Below are positions 25,872-34,303 of a stretch of DNA of 60,605 bases, in pieces. The stretch spans positions 1-60,605 of the forward strand of contig JAQGHX010000186.1 of the NCBI GenBank assembly GCA_028288745.1, given 5' to 3'. The position numbers and the translations under genes were made by a program. A model generated the notes under the pieces. The model was not told the DNA's origin. It worked only from the letters and a program-made list of their open reading frames with translations, and did not search any database. Each line of letters starts with the position of its first letter. Within the stretch, counting starts at the first letter, position 1. The stretch is from Roseomonas sp. GTDB taxonomy: Bacteria > Pseudomonadota > Alphaproteobacteria > Acetobacterales > Acetobacteraceae.

Positions 25872-27409
25872 CAGACGGCGTCATCCTGGATCTTCTGGAA
25901 CAACGGGCTTGGCGGCGGCAGCGTGGTGCCATCCGGCAGCAGGGTGTCCAGCGCGGCCAGGTCACGCGCCTGGACGGGCACCCCGAGTTGATCGAGCATC
26001 TGGCTCATCGTATCCGGCATGAAGGGCTGCAGGACGGTGGCCAGGGCGCGCAGCGCCGTGTGCAGGTGGCGCAGCACCGAGGCCATGCGCACTAGGTCGG
26101 TCTTCTTCAGGGACCATGGCTTCTGCGCATCGATCCAGGAATTGCCAAGGCGTGACAGCGACTGGATACGTTCCAGCGCCTCATGGAAGGCCTGCCGGTC
26201 CAAGGCTTCACCGACGCGCCCGGGCAACGCGGCAACAGCGTCCAGCAACTCGGCATCGGCCGGGTGTGGCGCGCCGGCCGCGGGAAGCTGACCGTCGCAG
26301 TTCTTCTGGATCAGCGAAAGGGTACGCTGCGCCAGATTGCCAAGGTCGTTCGCCAACTCGCTGTTCAGGCGCTGCACCAGCGACTTGCGGCTGAAATCGC
26401 CGTCATTGCCGAAGGGCACTTCGCGCAGCAGGAAGAAGCGGACCGCATCGAGGCCGTATTGCTCCACCAGTTGCAGCGGGTCGATCACGTTGCCGACCGA
26501 CTTGGAGATCTTCTGGCCTTCGTTGGTCCACCATCCATGGGCGAAGACGCGGTGCGGCACCGGCAGACCGGCCGCCATCAGGAAGGCTGGCCAGTAGATG
26601 GCGTGGAACCGCAGGATATCCTTGCCGACGAAATGCACGTCCGCCGGCCAGAAAGGCCAAAGAGCCGTATTTTCATCGGGATAGCCAAGTGCCGTGATGT
26701 AATTTGTCAGCGCATCCAGCCAGACATACATCACATGTGCTTCGTCCCCCGGCACCTTCACACCCCACTTGAAAGAGGTGCGGGAGATGGAGAGATCGGT
26801 CAGCCCGTTCTTAACGAAGCTGATCACTTCGTTGCGGCGGGTCTGGGGCGCGATGAAGTCCGGGTGCGCGTCGTAATAGGCCAGCAGGCGGTCCTGCCAG
26901 TCGGCGAGGCGGAAGAAGTAGGAGGGCTCCCTCACCCACTCCACCGGCGCGCCGGTGGGCGCGAACTTCTGGCCGTCCTTCTCCGTGATCTCGTCAGGGC
27001 CGTAGAACGCCTCGTCGCGAACGGCGTACCAGCCCTCATAATGGCCCAGGTAGATCGCGCCATTATCCTGCAGCCGCTTCCACAGCGCGGCGCAGGCGGT
27101 CTTGTGCCGCTCCTCCGTGGTGCGAATGAAGTCGTCATTCGAGTAATTCATGCGCGAAGCCAGGTCGCGGAAGGCCTGGCTGACCTGGTCGGTAAAAGCC
27201 TGCGGGTCCATTCCGCGCGCTTCCGCGGCTTTTTCAACCTTCTGGCCGTGCTCGTCGGTGCCGGTCAGCATGAAGACCTGATAGCCCGCCATGCGCTTCC
27301 AGCGCGCCAGCACATCGACGGCCAGCGAGGTGTAGGCGTGGCCGATATGCGGCTTGTCGTTCACGTAATAAATGGGCGTCGTCAGATAGAAGCGCCGCTC
27401 GCTCGTCAT
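25871..27409 (-). CDS. metG: methionyl-tRNA synthetase
   Basis: 512-residue class I synthetase. Signature HIGH is in YYVNDKPHIGHAYTSLAVDV near residues 15-34, the nucleotide motif KMSKS appears as KISKS in NEGQKISKSVGNVIDP at about 300, and the anticodon-binding helical domain follows (NSWIDAQKPWSL). The length and lack of a Cys-rich zinc knuckle between the halves of the Rossmann fold place it in the short MetG2 type typical of alphaproteobacteria, without the C-terminal dimerisation domain. 12 nt after holB. Confidence 0.95.
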   Translation of the reverse strand: MTSERRFYLTTPIYYVNDKPHIGHAYTSLAVDVLARWKRMAGYQVFMLTGTDEHGQKVEKAAEARGMDPQAFTDQVSQAFRDLASRMNYSNDDFIRTTEERHKTACAALWKRLQDNGAIYLGHYEGWYAVRDEAFYGPDEITEKDGQKFAPTGAPVEWVREPSYFFRLADWQDRLLAYYDAHPDFIAPQTRRNEVISFVKNGLTDLSISRTSFKWGVKVPGDEAHVMYVWLDALTNYITALGYPDENTALWPFWPADVHFVGKDILRFHAIYWPAFLMAAGLPVPHRVFAHGWWTNEGQKISKSVGNVIDPLQLVEQYGLDAVRFFLLREVPFGNDGDFSRKSLVQRLNSELANDLGNLAQRTLSLIQKNCDGQLPAAGAPHPADAELLDAVAALPGRVGEALDRQAFHEALERIQSLSRLGNSWIDAQKPWSLKKTDLVRMASVLRHLHTALRALATVLQPFMPDTMSQMLDQLGVPVQARDLAALDTLLPDGTTLPPPSPLFQKIQDDAV

Positions 27410-27421
27410 GGTCTTCGGTCC

Positions 27422-28429
27422 TCAGCGCGAGGCCAAACGTGACAGACCGCTCAGGACCGCCTGCTTGCGGTCCAGATTCAGGGTTTCGGTCTCATCGGCC
27501 AAGCGGCCCAGGGTGTCCCACAGCGCCGCCCAATCGGCAAGCGGTCGCGCCGCAAGATATGGCGCCGGGTCATGGCCCCTGCCCGCTTCACGAATGTCCC
27601 TGGCCAGCGCCGACCGCAGCAGGTCGAAAAAGGTCACCAGCGCGCTGCCATCCCGCTTCGCGGCGAGCTTGTCGGCCAGCAGGTGCAGGGCACGCGGCTC
27701 CGGCCGCGGCAGGCCACGCAGGAAAGCGTCCACCTCCGTCTGCATCGCGAGCCCGTCGCCTTCCGCCAGTTCCAGGGCACGGCCGGGCCTGCCACCGGAT
27801 AGCGTGGCCAGCGTGGCCCGCTGCGTTGCCTCCAACTCCGGCATCCAGCCGCCGAGCAACCGGTCCATCTCCGCCGCTGGCAGCGGAAAGAGATCGATCC
27901 GGCGGCAGCGGCTGCGGATGGTCGGCAGCAGGCGGTCCGGCGCCGAGGATGTCAGCAGCAACAAGGCACGGGGCGGCGGCTCCTCCAGCGTCTTCAGCAA
28001 GGCGTTCTGCGCTTCCGCGTTCATTGCCTCGATCTGCTCGATCACCACGATGCGCCATCCGCCTTCGGCCGCGGTCAGGCTCAGGAAGCGGGGCACCTGG
28101 CGTGCCTCGTCCACCCGGATCATCAGCTTCACACCCTTCTCGCCCGCATTAGGCGCCAGACTGCGAAGGTCCGCATGGCCGCTCGCGGCAACGCGGCGGA
28201 AGGTCGCGTCGCCGGGCGGTAGGTAAAGAGGCGATGGAGACGGCGGCCTGCCGGCCAGCAGCCAGCGCGCGAACCGGAAGGCCAGCGTGGCCTTGCCGAC
28301 GCCGCGCGGTCCCGTCACCAGCCAGGCATGGTGCATGCGCCCGGCCCCGGCGGCCTCGGCCAGGGCATTGGCGGCGTGGTCATGGCCGAACAGATCCGGG
28401 TTTGCCCGGGGTTCAGGCGGGAGTGTCAT
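27422..28429 (-). CDS. holB: DNA polymerase III subunit delta'
   Basis: 335-residue AAA+ clamp-loader subunit. GHDHAANALAEA, then the P-loop-like GPRGVGKATLAFRFARWLL near 40-58, KLMIRVDEARQV, VVIEQIEAMNAEAQNALLKTLEEPP (Walker B and sensor region), and LTSSAPDRLLPTIRSRCRRI (SRC motif with arginine finger) are all recognisable. As in other delta' subunits, it supports loading of the beta clamp rather than ATP turnover on its own. The ATG overlaps the tmk stop by 4 nt; tmk-holB is a widely conserved pair. Confidence 0.94.
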   Translation of the reverse strand: MTLPPEPRANPDLFGHDHAANALAEAAGAGRMHHAWLVTGPRGVGKATLAFRFARWLLAGRPPSPSPLYLPPGDATFRRVAASGHADLRSLAPNAGEKGVKLMIRVDEARQVPRFLSLTAAEGGWRIVVIEQIEAMNAEAQNALLKTLEEPPPRALLLLTSSAPDRLLPTIRSRCRRIDLFPLPAAEMDRLLGGWMPELEATQRATLATLSGGRPGRALELAEGDGLAMQTEVDAFLRGLPRPEPRALHLLADKLAAKRDGSALVTFFDLLRSALARDIREAGRGHDPAPYLAARPLADWAALWDTLGRLADETETLNLDRKQAVLSGLSRLASR

Positions 28430-29064
28430 AACGTGATTCCCAGCCGGTCGCGCAGCGCGGCCGTGGCGCCCGCGAAGACCGCTTCTGGTGTCTGCCCCGC
28501 ATCCAGCAAAACGCAGCGGCGCGGATTGTCGGCCGCGATGGCGCGGAATGCGTCACGCACCCGCCCATGGAACTCATGACCCAGCCGCTCGAACCTGTCG
28601 GGCAGCGCACGGGCCAGCGCACGGGCCATGCCTGTCTCCAGCGGCACGTCCAGTACCAGCGTCGCATCGGGCGCGAAGCCTTCCAGCGCCACATCGGCCA
28701 GCTTGTGCCAGACGGCGGCATCCAGGCCGTGGCCATAACACTGGTAGGCCAGGGTTGAATCGGCGAAGCGGTCGCAGATCACCCAGATGCCGGCATCCAG
28801 CGCCGGGCGGATCGTCCTGGCCACATGCTCCCGCCGCGCGGCGAACATCAGCATGGCCTCGGCCACCGGGTCCCAGGCGACGCGGCCATGCAGCATCAGT
28901 CCACGCAGGGCCTCGGCGCCGGGCGATCCGCCGGGCTCGCGCGTGCGGAGCACCGGCAGGCCAACGGAGGCGAGCGCATCGGCCAGCCGGCGGGCCAGCG
29001 TGGTTTTGCCCGCCCCTTCGCCACCCTCCAGCGTGATGAAGCGCGCCGGAAGCGGCGGCGCCAT
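28426..29064 (-). CDS. tmk: thymidylate kinase
   Basis: 212-residue dTMP kinase making dTDP for DNA synthesis. P-loop GGEGAGKTTLARRLADAL at about 12-29, LRTREPGGSPGAEALRGL (substrate-binding Arg), the DR motif VICDRFADSTLAYQCYG, and LVLDVPLETGMARA. The LID Arg residues sit around FERLGHEFHGRVRDAF. I chose ATG 29064 because it lies 1 nt after the dac stop and gives the P-loop at the usual distance; the frame is open 66 nt further upstream inside dac. Confidence 0.95.
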   Translation of the reverse strand: MAPPLPARFITLEGGEGAGKTTLARRLADALASVGLPVLRTREPGGSPGAEALRGLMLHGRVAWDPVAEAMLMFAARREHVARTIRPALDAGIWVICDRFADSTLAYQCYGHGLDAAVWHKLADVALEGFAPDATLVLDVPLETGMARALARALPDRFERLGHEFHGRVRDAFRAIAADNPRRCVLLDAGQTPEAVFAGATAALRDRLGITL

Positions 29065-29065
29065 G

Positions 29066-30277
29066 TCAGCCGGAGACCCAGCGCCCGACGAGCGCGGGGA
29101 TGCGCGAGAGCACCCCGAGCTTGCCCACATCCGCCCCGGCGTAAAGCGGCATCACCATCGGCGGCACACCTTGCCCCGAGACATCGAGTTGTCCGATCTC
29201 CTGCCCCTTCGCGACCGGTGCCGGCACCGGCCCGTCATAGCGCAGCTTGACAGTCAGGTTGCGGCGCCACTGGCGGGGCAAGGTCATCACCAGATCCCGA
29301 CCGCCGACCAGCGGCACGGTCGCGCGGTCGCCCAGATAGACCGGCGCTTCCTCGATGGTGTCGGAGGCGCGGAAGAGCACCACGTTCTCGAATTCACGGA
29401 AGCCCCATTCTATCAGGCGTTCGGATTCCTCGCCGCGCATACGCATGGAGGTCAGACCGTTCACCACCAGGATCAGCCGCCGGTCGCCGCGCTTCACGCT
29501 GCCGGTCAGGCCATAGCCGGCATCCTCGGTATGGCCGGTTTTCATGCCGTCTGCCCCGGCGACGCGCCCCAGGAGCGGGTTGCGGTTCTCCTGCGTGATG
29601 CCGTGCCACTGGAAGGATCGCTGGCTGTAGAAGCGGTAATATTCCGGGAAATCGTTGACCAGCCGGCGTGCCAGGGTGGCCAGGTCCCGGCAGGTCATGC
29701 GGTGCTCCGGGTCGGGCCAGCCGGTCGCGTTGCGGAAGGTGCTGTCCTTCAGGCCGATACGCTTGCCGTATTCGTTCAGCAACTCGGCGAACTGCTGCTC
29801 GCTGCCGCTGATACCCTCGGCCAGCACGATGCAGGCATCGTTGCCGGACTGGATGATCACGCCATGGGACAGGTCGTCGACGCTGATCTGGCTGCCAAGC
29901 TCCACGAACATCTTGGAACCCTGCATACGCCAGGCGTTCTCGCTGACCGGAAAGGTCTGGTCCAGCCGCAGCCGCCCCTGCTTTAGCAGGTCGAAGACGA
30001 CATACATCGTCATCAGCTTCGACATGGAGGACGGCGGCATCCGCTCGTCGGCATTCTTCTCCAGCAGCACGGCGCCGGTATCGGCGTCCATCAGGATGAC
30101 CAGCTTGGCCTGCGTATCCACGGGCCCCAGCGGCGTGCTGGCGGGCGAGGTCGGGACCGGCGGCGTGGCGGGCGCGCGGCCGCGCGCCGGCTGGCGCTGC
30201 GCGACGGCGTTATCAGTCAGGGCACCGGTGGCAAGCAGCGCGGCGGCGCCGCCCAGCAGATCGCGGCGAAGCGGCAT
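29066..30277 (-). CDS. dac: D-alanyl-D-alanine carboxypeptidase (PBP5/6 family)
   Basis: 403-residue serine peptidase that trims the terminal D-Ala of peptidoglycan stem peptides in the periplasm. Catalytic motifs: SMSK at about 84-87, SGN in IIQSGNDACIVLAEG near 144, and KTG in MKTGHTEDAGYGLTGS near 247, followed by a PBP5-type C-terminal domain. The N terminus LRRDLLGGAAALLATGALTDNAVAQ is a signal peptide with adjacent arginines, possibly Tat-type. The final residues (KLGVLSRIPALVGRWVSG) could form an amphipathic membrane anchor. Lies between rlpA (45-nt gap) and tmk. Confidence 0.94.
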   Translation of the reverse strand: MPLRRDLLGGAAALLATGALTDNAVAQRQPARGRAPATPPVPTSPASTPLGPVDTQAKLVILMDADTGAVLLEKNADERMPPSSMSKLMTMYVVFDLLKQGRLRLDQTFPVSENAWRMQGSKMFVELGSQISVDDLSHGVIIQSGNDACIVLAEGISGSEQQFAELLNEYGKRIGLKDSTFRNATGWPDPEHRMTCRDLATLARRLVNDFPEYYRFYSQRSFQWHGITQENRNPLLGRVAGADGMKTGHTEDAGYGLTGSVKRGDRRLILVVNGLTSMRMRGEESERLIEWGFREFENVVLFRASDTIEEAPVYLGDRATVPLVGGRDLVMTLPRQWRRNLTVKLRYDGPVPAPVAKGQEIGQLDVSGQGVPPMVMPLYAGADVGKLGVLSRIPALVGRWVSG

Positions 30278-30322
30278 GGCAGAAAATCTCCCCCAGAACT
30301 CAGCGAACAGAACTCAGTGAAC

Positions 30323-31228
30323 TCAGTCGACCAGTATGCGAGCATCCGATACGCCCGAGCGGCGTACCATCTCAAGGGCCGCGTCGGCCTGCGCCACCGA
30401 TCCGTAGGGACCGAGGCGGACCCGGTACTCCGGCCGGCGGCCCGGGCCAAAGGGCTCGACTCGCGCTCCGGGCAGCCGGGCGGCCTGCCGCTGCGCGGCG
30501 TCGCGCGCCGTGAAGGTACTGGCCTGAATGGTCAACCGGCCGGGGCGCGCATAGCCTTGCGCCACCGTCTCGGGCAACCGCTCCGGCGGCATGGAACTGG
30601 CTGCGCTGTCCGTCACGGCCGCCAAAGGCATGGCGCCGCGCCCTTGCCGCACCTGTGCCGCGGCACGCGCGCCGGGTGGCGGCGCCAGGGTTTCGGCCTG
30701 CAGGCTCTCGCGCGGCGCCGTCACGATGGCGATCCGCGAGCCTTCCGGCTGCGGCAGCCCGGCAGCCAGGGCGCGGGAAGCCTCGGTATCCACCGCGATG
30801 GAGACCTGCGTCCCGTTGGCCGCCACGCCCAGCAATTCCGCCGCGCGGCGTGACAGCGTCACCAGCCGCCCGGCCTGGACAGGCCCACGGTCATTCACGC
30901 GCACCCGCAGCTCCAGCCCGTTCTCGAGGTTGGTCACCAGCAGGATGACGGGCAGTTGCAGGGTGCGATGGGCGGCCATCAGCAGTCCAGGATCATAGAT
31001 CTCGCCATTCGCGGTAACGCGGCCCGCGCGGGGCTCCGCGATCACCGTGGCGAGGCCGGTCTCCTGAAGGGCAAAATCCTCACGGGGGTAAGACCAGACG
31101 CTGCCCAGTTGGTAAGGCTCGCCGACGATGTAGCGCGGCCTGGCGGCCGTGATGGCGCGGGGCGGCTGCGGGGTGCAGGCGGCCAGCAATGGCAGCAGCA
31201 ATGCCAGCCGTCGCGACAGCATCCTCAT
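30323..31228 (-). CDS. rlpA: septal-ring lytic transglycosylase RlpA-like lipoprotein with SPOR domain
   Basis: 301 residues. Signal peptide with lipobox LLAAC (Cys 18), so probably an outer-membrane lipoprotein. The double-psi beta-barrel domain has GLATVIAEPRAGRVTANGEI, YDPGLLMAAHRTLQLP and VRVNDRGPV; the Glu, His and Asp used by active RlpA enzymes on denuded septal glycan are present. A Pro/Ala linker leads to a C-terminal SPOR domain (about 225-301; TIQASTFTARDAAQRQAARL, YRVRLGPYGSVAQADAALE) that binds denuded septal peptidoglycan. ATG overlaps the mltB-like stop by 4 nt, linking two glycan strand enzymes. Confidence 0.92.
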   Translation of the reverse strand: MRMLSRRLALLLPLLAACTPQPPRAITAARPRYIVGEPYQLGSVWSYPREDFALQETGLATVIAEPRAGRVTANGEIYDPGLLMAAHRTLQLPVILLVTNLENGLELRVRVNDRGPVQAGRLVTLSRRAAELLGVAANGTQVSIAVDTEASRALAAGLPQPEGSRIAIVTAPRESLQAETLAPPPGARAAAQVRQGRGAMPLAAVTDSAASSMPPERLPETVAQGYARPGRLTIQASTFTARDAAQRQAARLPGARVEPFGPGRRPEYRVRLGPYGSVAQADAALEMVRRSGVSDARILVD

Positions 31229-32196
31229 GCCACGCGGTCGGACAGCAGCCCGATGACCAGGGCGTAGTAATCCGACGGATTATACCGGCGGATGACATTG
31301 AAATTCTGATAGACAGCGAAGGCCTGGCCGCCGGCTCCCCCTGGCAGCAGGATGGCGGTATCCATGTCCAGCGGCGGCAGGACGGAGCCATCCGCCGCCG
31401 TGACGCCGAGCCGGACCCATTCCCGCAGCGGCCGGCGGTTGGCGCGGCCGGTCATCGCCATGTCCAGCCCGGCGGGGACCAGCACCTCCCTGCCCCAGCG
31501 CTCATCCTCCCGCCAGCCGCTGCGGGCCATGTAGTTGGCGATGGAGGCCAGCGAATCAGCGCGGCTATCCCAGATGTCGCGATGGCCGTCGCCATCGAAA
31601 TCCACGGCCAACCGCTCGAAGCTGGAGGGCATGAACTGCGGGTTGCCCATGGCGCCGGCATGGCTGCCACGCATGCGCTCCGGCGTGACATGGCCGGCCT
31701 CCAGGATGCGCAGCGCGGCCATCAGTTCATTCCGGAAGAAGCTGGCGCGGCGGCCCTCCCATGCCAGTGTCGCCAGCGCCTCGATCACGTTGAAATTGCC
31801 GGTGAAGCCACCGTAATTCGTCTCCAGCCCCCAGACTGCGACAACGATGCGGGGGTTGACCGGATAGCGTGTCGCGATGGCGTCCAGCAGCGCCCGGTTT
31901 TCGGCGAAGACCTGGCGGCCGCGATCGATCCGCTGCTGCGAGACGCGCCCGTCCCGGTATTGCTCCCAGGTCTGGGTGAATTCGGCCTGCCGGCGGTCCA
32001 GCTCCAGTACTTTGTCATTCGGGCGAATGGGCCCCAGAGCCTTCTGCAGCGTGGACTGCGACACGCCGCCACGGCGCGCCTCGGCCGCGGCGCCATCCAG
32101 GAATTCCTGGAAACTGACAGTGGCGGCACGGGCCGTGCCGCCAGCCAGAAGAGAGGCGGCACCGACTCGGGCGATCAGACGGCGGCGGTTCAGCAT
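31225..32196 (-). CDS. MltB-family lytic murein transglycosylase
   Basis: 323-residue lytic transglycosylase (SLT family 3, MltB-like) that cleaves MurNAc-GlcNAc bonds to 1,6-anhydro products. Catalytic Glu about 125 in VAVWGLETNYGGFTGNFNV; also EALATLAWEGRRASFFRNEL, GSHAGAMGNPQFMPSSF and DFDGDGHRDIWDS. The N terminus MLNRRRLIARVGAASLLAGG is a convincing twin-arginine signal (RRRLI) with a cleavable hydrophobic stretch, and no lipobox. I chose ATG 32196 for this signal; the frame is open 126 nt upstream. A C-terminal peptidoglycan-binding domain is absent. Confidence 0.93.
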   Translation of the reverse strand: MLNRRRLIARVGAASLLAGGTARAATVSFQEFLDGAAAEARRGGVSQSTLQKALGPIRPNDKVLELDRRQAEFTQTWEQYRDGRVSQQRIDRGRQVFAENRALLDAIATRYPVNPRIVVAVWGLETNYGGFTGNFNVIEALATLAWEGRRASFFRNELMAALRILEAGHVTPERMRGSHAGAMGNPQFMPSSFERLAVDFDGDGHRDIWDSRADSLASIANYMARSGWREDERWGREVLVPAGLDMAMTGRANRRPLREWVRLGVTAADGSVLPPLDMDTAILLPGGAGGQAFAVYQNFNVIRRYNPSDYYALVIGLLSDRVA

Positions 32197-32266
32197 GCGC
32201 GCAGCAATGCCACGCTCGGCCGCGCCGCGACAACCTTGACCATTCGCCTGAAACAGTGCCGCAACA

Positions 32267-33328
32267 TCAGAACCGGAACGATACGCTGAGGGAGCCGAAT
32301 TTCTGCGTGCCCTGCTGGCCATAGAACTCCTCGGACCGCCAGACCTGTGTCAGCGCGAAACGTACGCCCTGCCAGATGACGGCGACGCCGGCCTGGAAGT
32401 CGCCCACCAGAACGCGCTTATCGACGCTGCGGCTGTCGCGCCATGTATTGCCGTCCAGGAAGATGTCATGGGCAACGGCCCGGCCATCGACGCCGGCGAA
32501 GACGTACCATGCCAGGTTATCGCGCGGCTGGACCCAGTTTGAGCCGGACAGGGCCGGCCGGATCCGCGGCGGCCCGAAATCCGCGTCCAACCCCTGCCCG
32601 ATGCGGAACAAGCCACCCAGCCCCGCATAGGTCTGCACATTGCCCAGGCTGACCGTGGCCGACGGAATGATTTCCGCCTCGATGCCGCCGATCGAGCCAA
32701 GCGGCATGCGGGACTTCTGTTCATAGAGCGCCGTGATGGCCGGCTCGTCCTTCAACTGGGAGTCCCAGCCGGACGTGTTCCGGATATTGAAGATGTCGTG
32801 GTAGTTGTTCTGCACGAACTCGCCGAGGGCGGACGGCCCGACCACGCCGAGTTGCAGCTCAACCATCCGTGACGTCAGTTCCGTGATGCGGTTGAGGTTG
32901 ATGGCCCCATAGAGATAACCCGCGTAAGGCCGGTCCCGCGGGTCCGGGTTGGTCCGCTCGGTATCCTGCGGCGTATAGATGCTTTGCCCGATCGATGCGC
33001 CCCAGCGCAGCGTTCCCGGGCCCAGGACCCATTCCAGACGATCGTTCAGCCAGGCCAGCGGCCCCGGCAGGTCGGCGGATGGAGAACGCCAGGTCAGTTG
33101 GAACCCGTTGGTGTAGTAGCGGTCGGTCCCGCTAAAGAGGTCGTTCTCGATCGAGAAGGTCAGTGTTCCATAAGGGTCGGGCGGCGGGGCCTGGTCTGGC
33201 GCGATGGAAGGCGCCTCCACCACCAGGGGCACCATGGGAACCCTCTGTACAGCCTCCTGCGCGAAGGAGGTGCTCGTCGCAGCCCCTACCAGGGCAAGCG
33301 AGAGCAGAGCCGTTACTTTTACGCGCAT
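32267..33328 (-). CDS. lpxR: lipid A deacylase LpxR family protein
   Basis: 353-residue outer-membrane beta-barrel of the LpxR family, enzymes that remove the 3'-acyloxyacyl group from lipid A. After a Sec signal (MRVKVTALLSLALVGAATST-SFAQ) the family landmarks appear: SIENDLFSGTDRYYTNGFQL with the Asn-Asp of the active site, RPYAGYLYG, and QNNYHDIFNIRNTSGWDSQL with the catalytic His, ending in the terminal aromatic SLSVSFRF typical of an outer-membrane barrel. 70 nt upstream of the mltB-like gene; could be a separate transcript. Lipid A remodelling in this organism is inferred from family only. Confidence 0.9.
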   Translation of the reverse strand: MRVKVTALLSLALVGAATSTSFAQEAVQRVPMVPLVVEAPSIAPDQAPPPDPYGTLTFSIENDLFSGTDRYYTNGFQLTWRSPSADLPGPLAWLNDRLEWVLGPGTLRWGASIGQSIYTPQDTERTNPDPRDRPYAGYLYGAINLNRITELTSRMVELQLGVVGPSALGEFVQNNYHDIFNIRNTSGWDSQLKDEPAITALYEQKSRMPLGSIGGIEAEIIPSATVSLGNVQTYAGLGGLFRIGQGLDADFGPPRIRPALSGSNWVQPRDNLAWYVFAGVDGRAVAHDIFLDGNTWRDSRSVDKRVLVGDFQAGVAVIWQGVRFALTQVWRSEEFYGQQGTQKFGSLSVSFRF

Positions 33329-33426
33329 GGACTTTCCTTCTGAAGGCGGGGGCGCTAACGCACAGGATAGAGCCAGGTTACAGAGGCGGATGATCAAGTT
33401 CCGTCGCCGGGCAGGCTCCGGCAGCC

Positions 33427-33516
33427 GGATGGGTGGCCGAGTGGTTTAAGGCAGCGGTCTTGAAAACCGCCGTGGGTGCAAGCCTACCGTGGGTTCGAAT
33501 CCCACCCCATCCGCCA
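33427..33516 (+). tRNA. tRNA-Ser (anticodon TGA)
   Basis: 90-nt class II tRNA. Acceptor GGATGGG pairs with CCCATCC; anticodon stem GCGGT/ACCGC with loop CTTGAAA (TGA); long variable arm; T loop GGGTTCGAATCCC; discriminator G and CCA encoded. Its 3' 33 nt lie opposite the end of the YdjM-type gene. Confidence 0.97.
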
Positions 33517-34155
33517 GCCGGAATCCGGCTTGCCCGCGGCCGGTTCCGCCGGACCCAGGGCGAATAATCTCCAATCACGCCAGGGCGCAGCGGCCGACGC
33601 CCGTTCCTCCCCCGCGATGCAGAGCGAAGGCAGTTCCCGCGCGAAAAGCCGGCAGACGCCGGTTGCCCGCAGGCCCGCCCGCAGGTCGACCCGCTCCGCC
33701 GTGTTGCCCCAGGCCCAGGAGAGCAGCAAGGCGACCACCAGCGGCTCGAACGCTCCCCCGGTGCGGCACAGCGGCAAGGCCCAGGTACCCTTCAATGGCC
33801 AGGCGAGCCGCAACCCGCCGGGCGTCAGCAGATCCGCCGCCAAATGTGACAGGTAGCCAACCACGAGCGGCGCCGCCAGAGGCAAAGGCAAAGCTTCGCT
33901 CAGCAGCAGCGCGATGCAGCCGCAAATGGCGAGCAGGGAATGGGTCAGCCCGCGATGCCCGAAGGCCTTCGAGCACAGCACGGAAACCGGCCAGACCCGC
34001 TTGCCGACCCAGGATTTCGGGTGGTCTATGTCGGGCAGCAGAGCGCCCAGCACAGCGATGCCCAGCGAGACAGGATCCAGTGCCGGCAACCCGAGGCGCG
34101 GTGCGGCGACGAACCATGCCGCCGCGCCCAGCGCGATATGCGACCCCGCCATCAT
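33484..34155 (-). CDS. YdjM-family (DUF457) inner-membrane metal-dependent hydrolase
   Basis: 223-residue membrane protein. The family motifs are SHIALGAAAWF at the start, LLPDIDHPKSWVGKR near 40-54 and FGHRGLTHSLLA near 65-76, plus GYLSHLAADLLTPGGLRLAWP; these His/Asp residues form the predicted metal site. E. coli YdjM belongs to the LexA regulon and has no known substrate. The C-terminal roughly 50 residues lack family features, and the last 11 codons are antisense to tRNA-Ser, so the real 3' end may be an extension past the ancestral stop. No SOS box (GTTC-N7-GTTC) lies in its upstream region. Confidence 0.82.
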   Translation of the reverse strand: MMAGSHIALGAAAWFVAAPRLGLPALDPVSLGIAVLGALLPDIDHPKSWVGKRVWPVSVLCSKAFGHRGLTHSLLAICGCIALLLSEALPLPLAAPLVVGYLSHLAADLLTPGGLRLAWPLKGTWALPLCRTGGAFEPLVVALLLSWAWGNTAERVDLRAGLRATGVCRLFARELPSLCIAGEERASAAAPWRDWRLFALGPAEPAAGKPDSGWRMGWDSNPR

Positions 34156-34303
34156 ACCGTGTCGCCAATACCTTGGTGTCCTACGCTCAAATTAGGAGTC
34201 AGAAATTATCTCTACAAGTCTGATTCCAGACGTTTTGCGCGGAACAGGCTGGTTTTCAGCCTCTTCTCCTCGCGCTGCGGCATTTCCGCCCTATCATGGC
34301 AGG

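Noticed and set aside
34218-34236. GTCTG-ATTC-CAGAC hairpin followed by GTTTT as a terminator
   Set aside because: Stem of only 5 bp, located upstream of the DsbA-family gene in a divergent region where no transcript needs to end.
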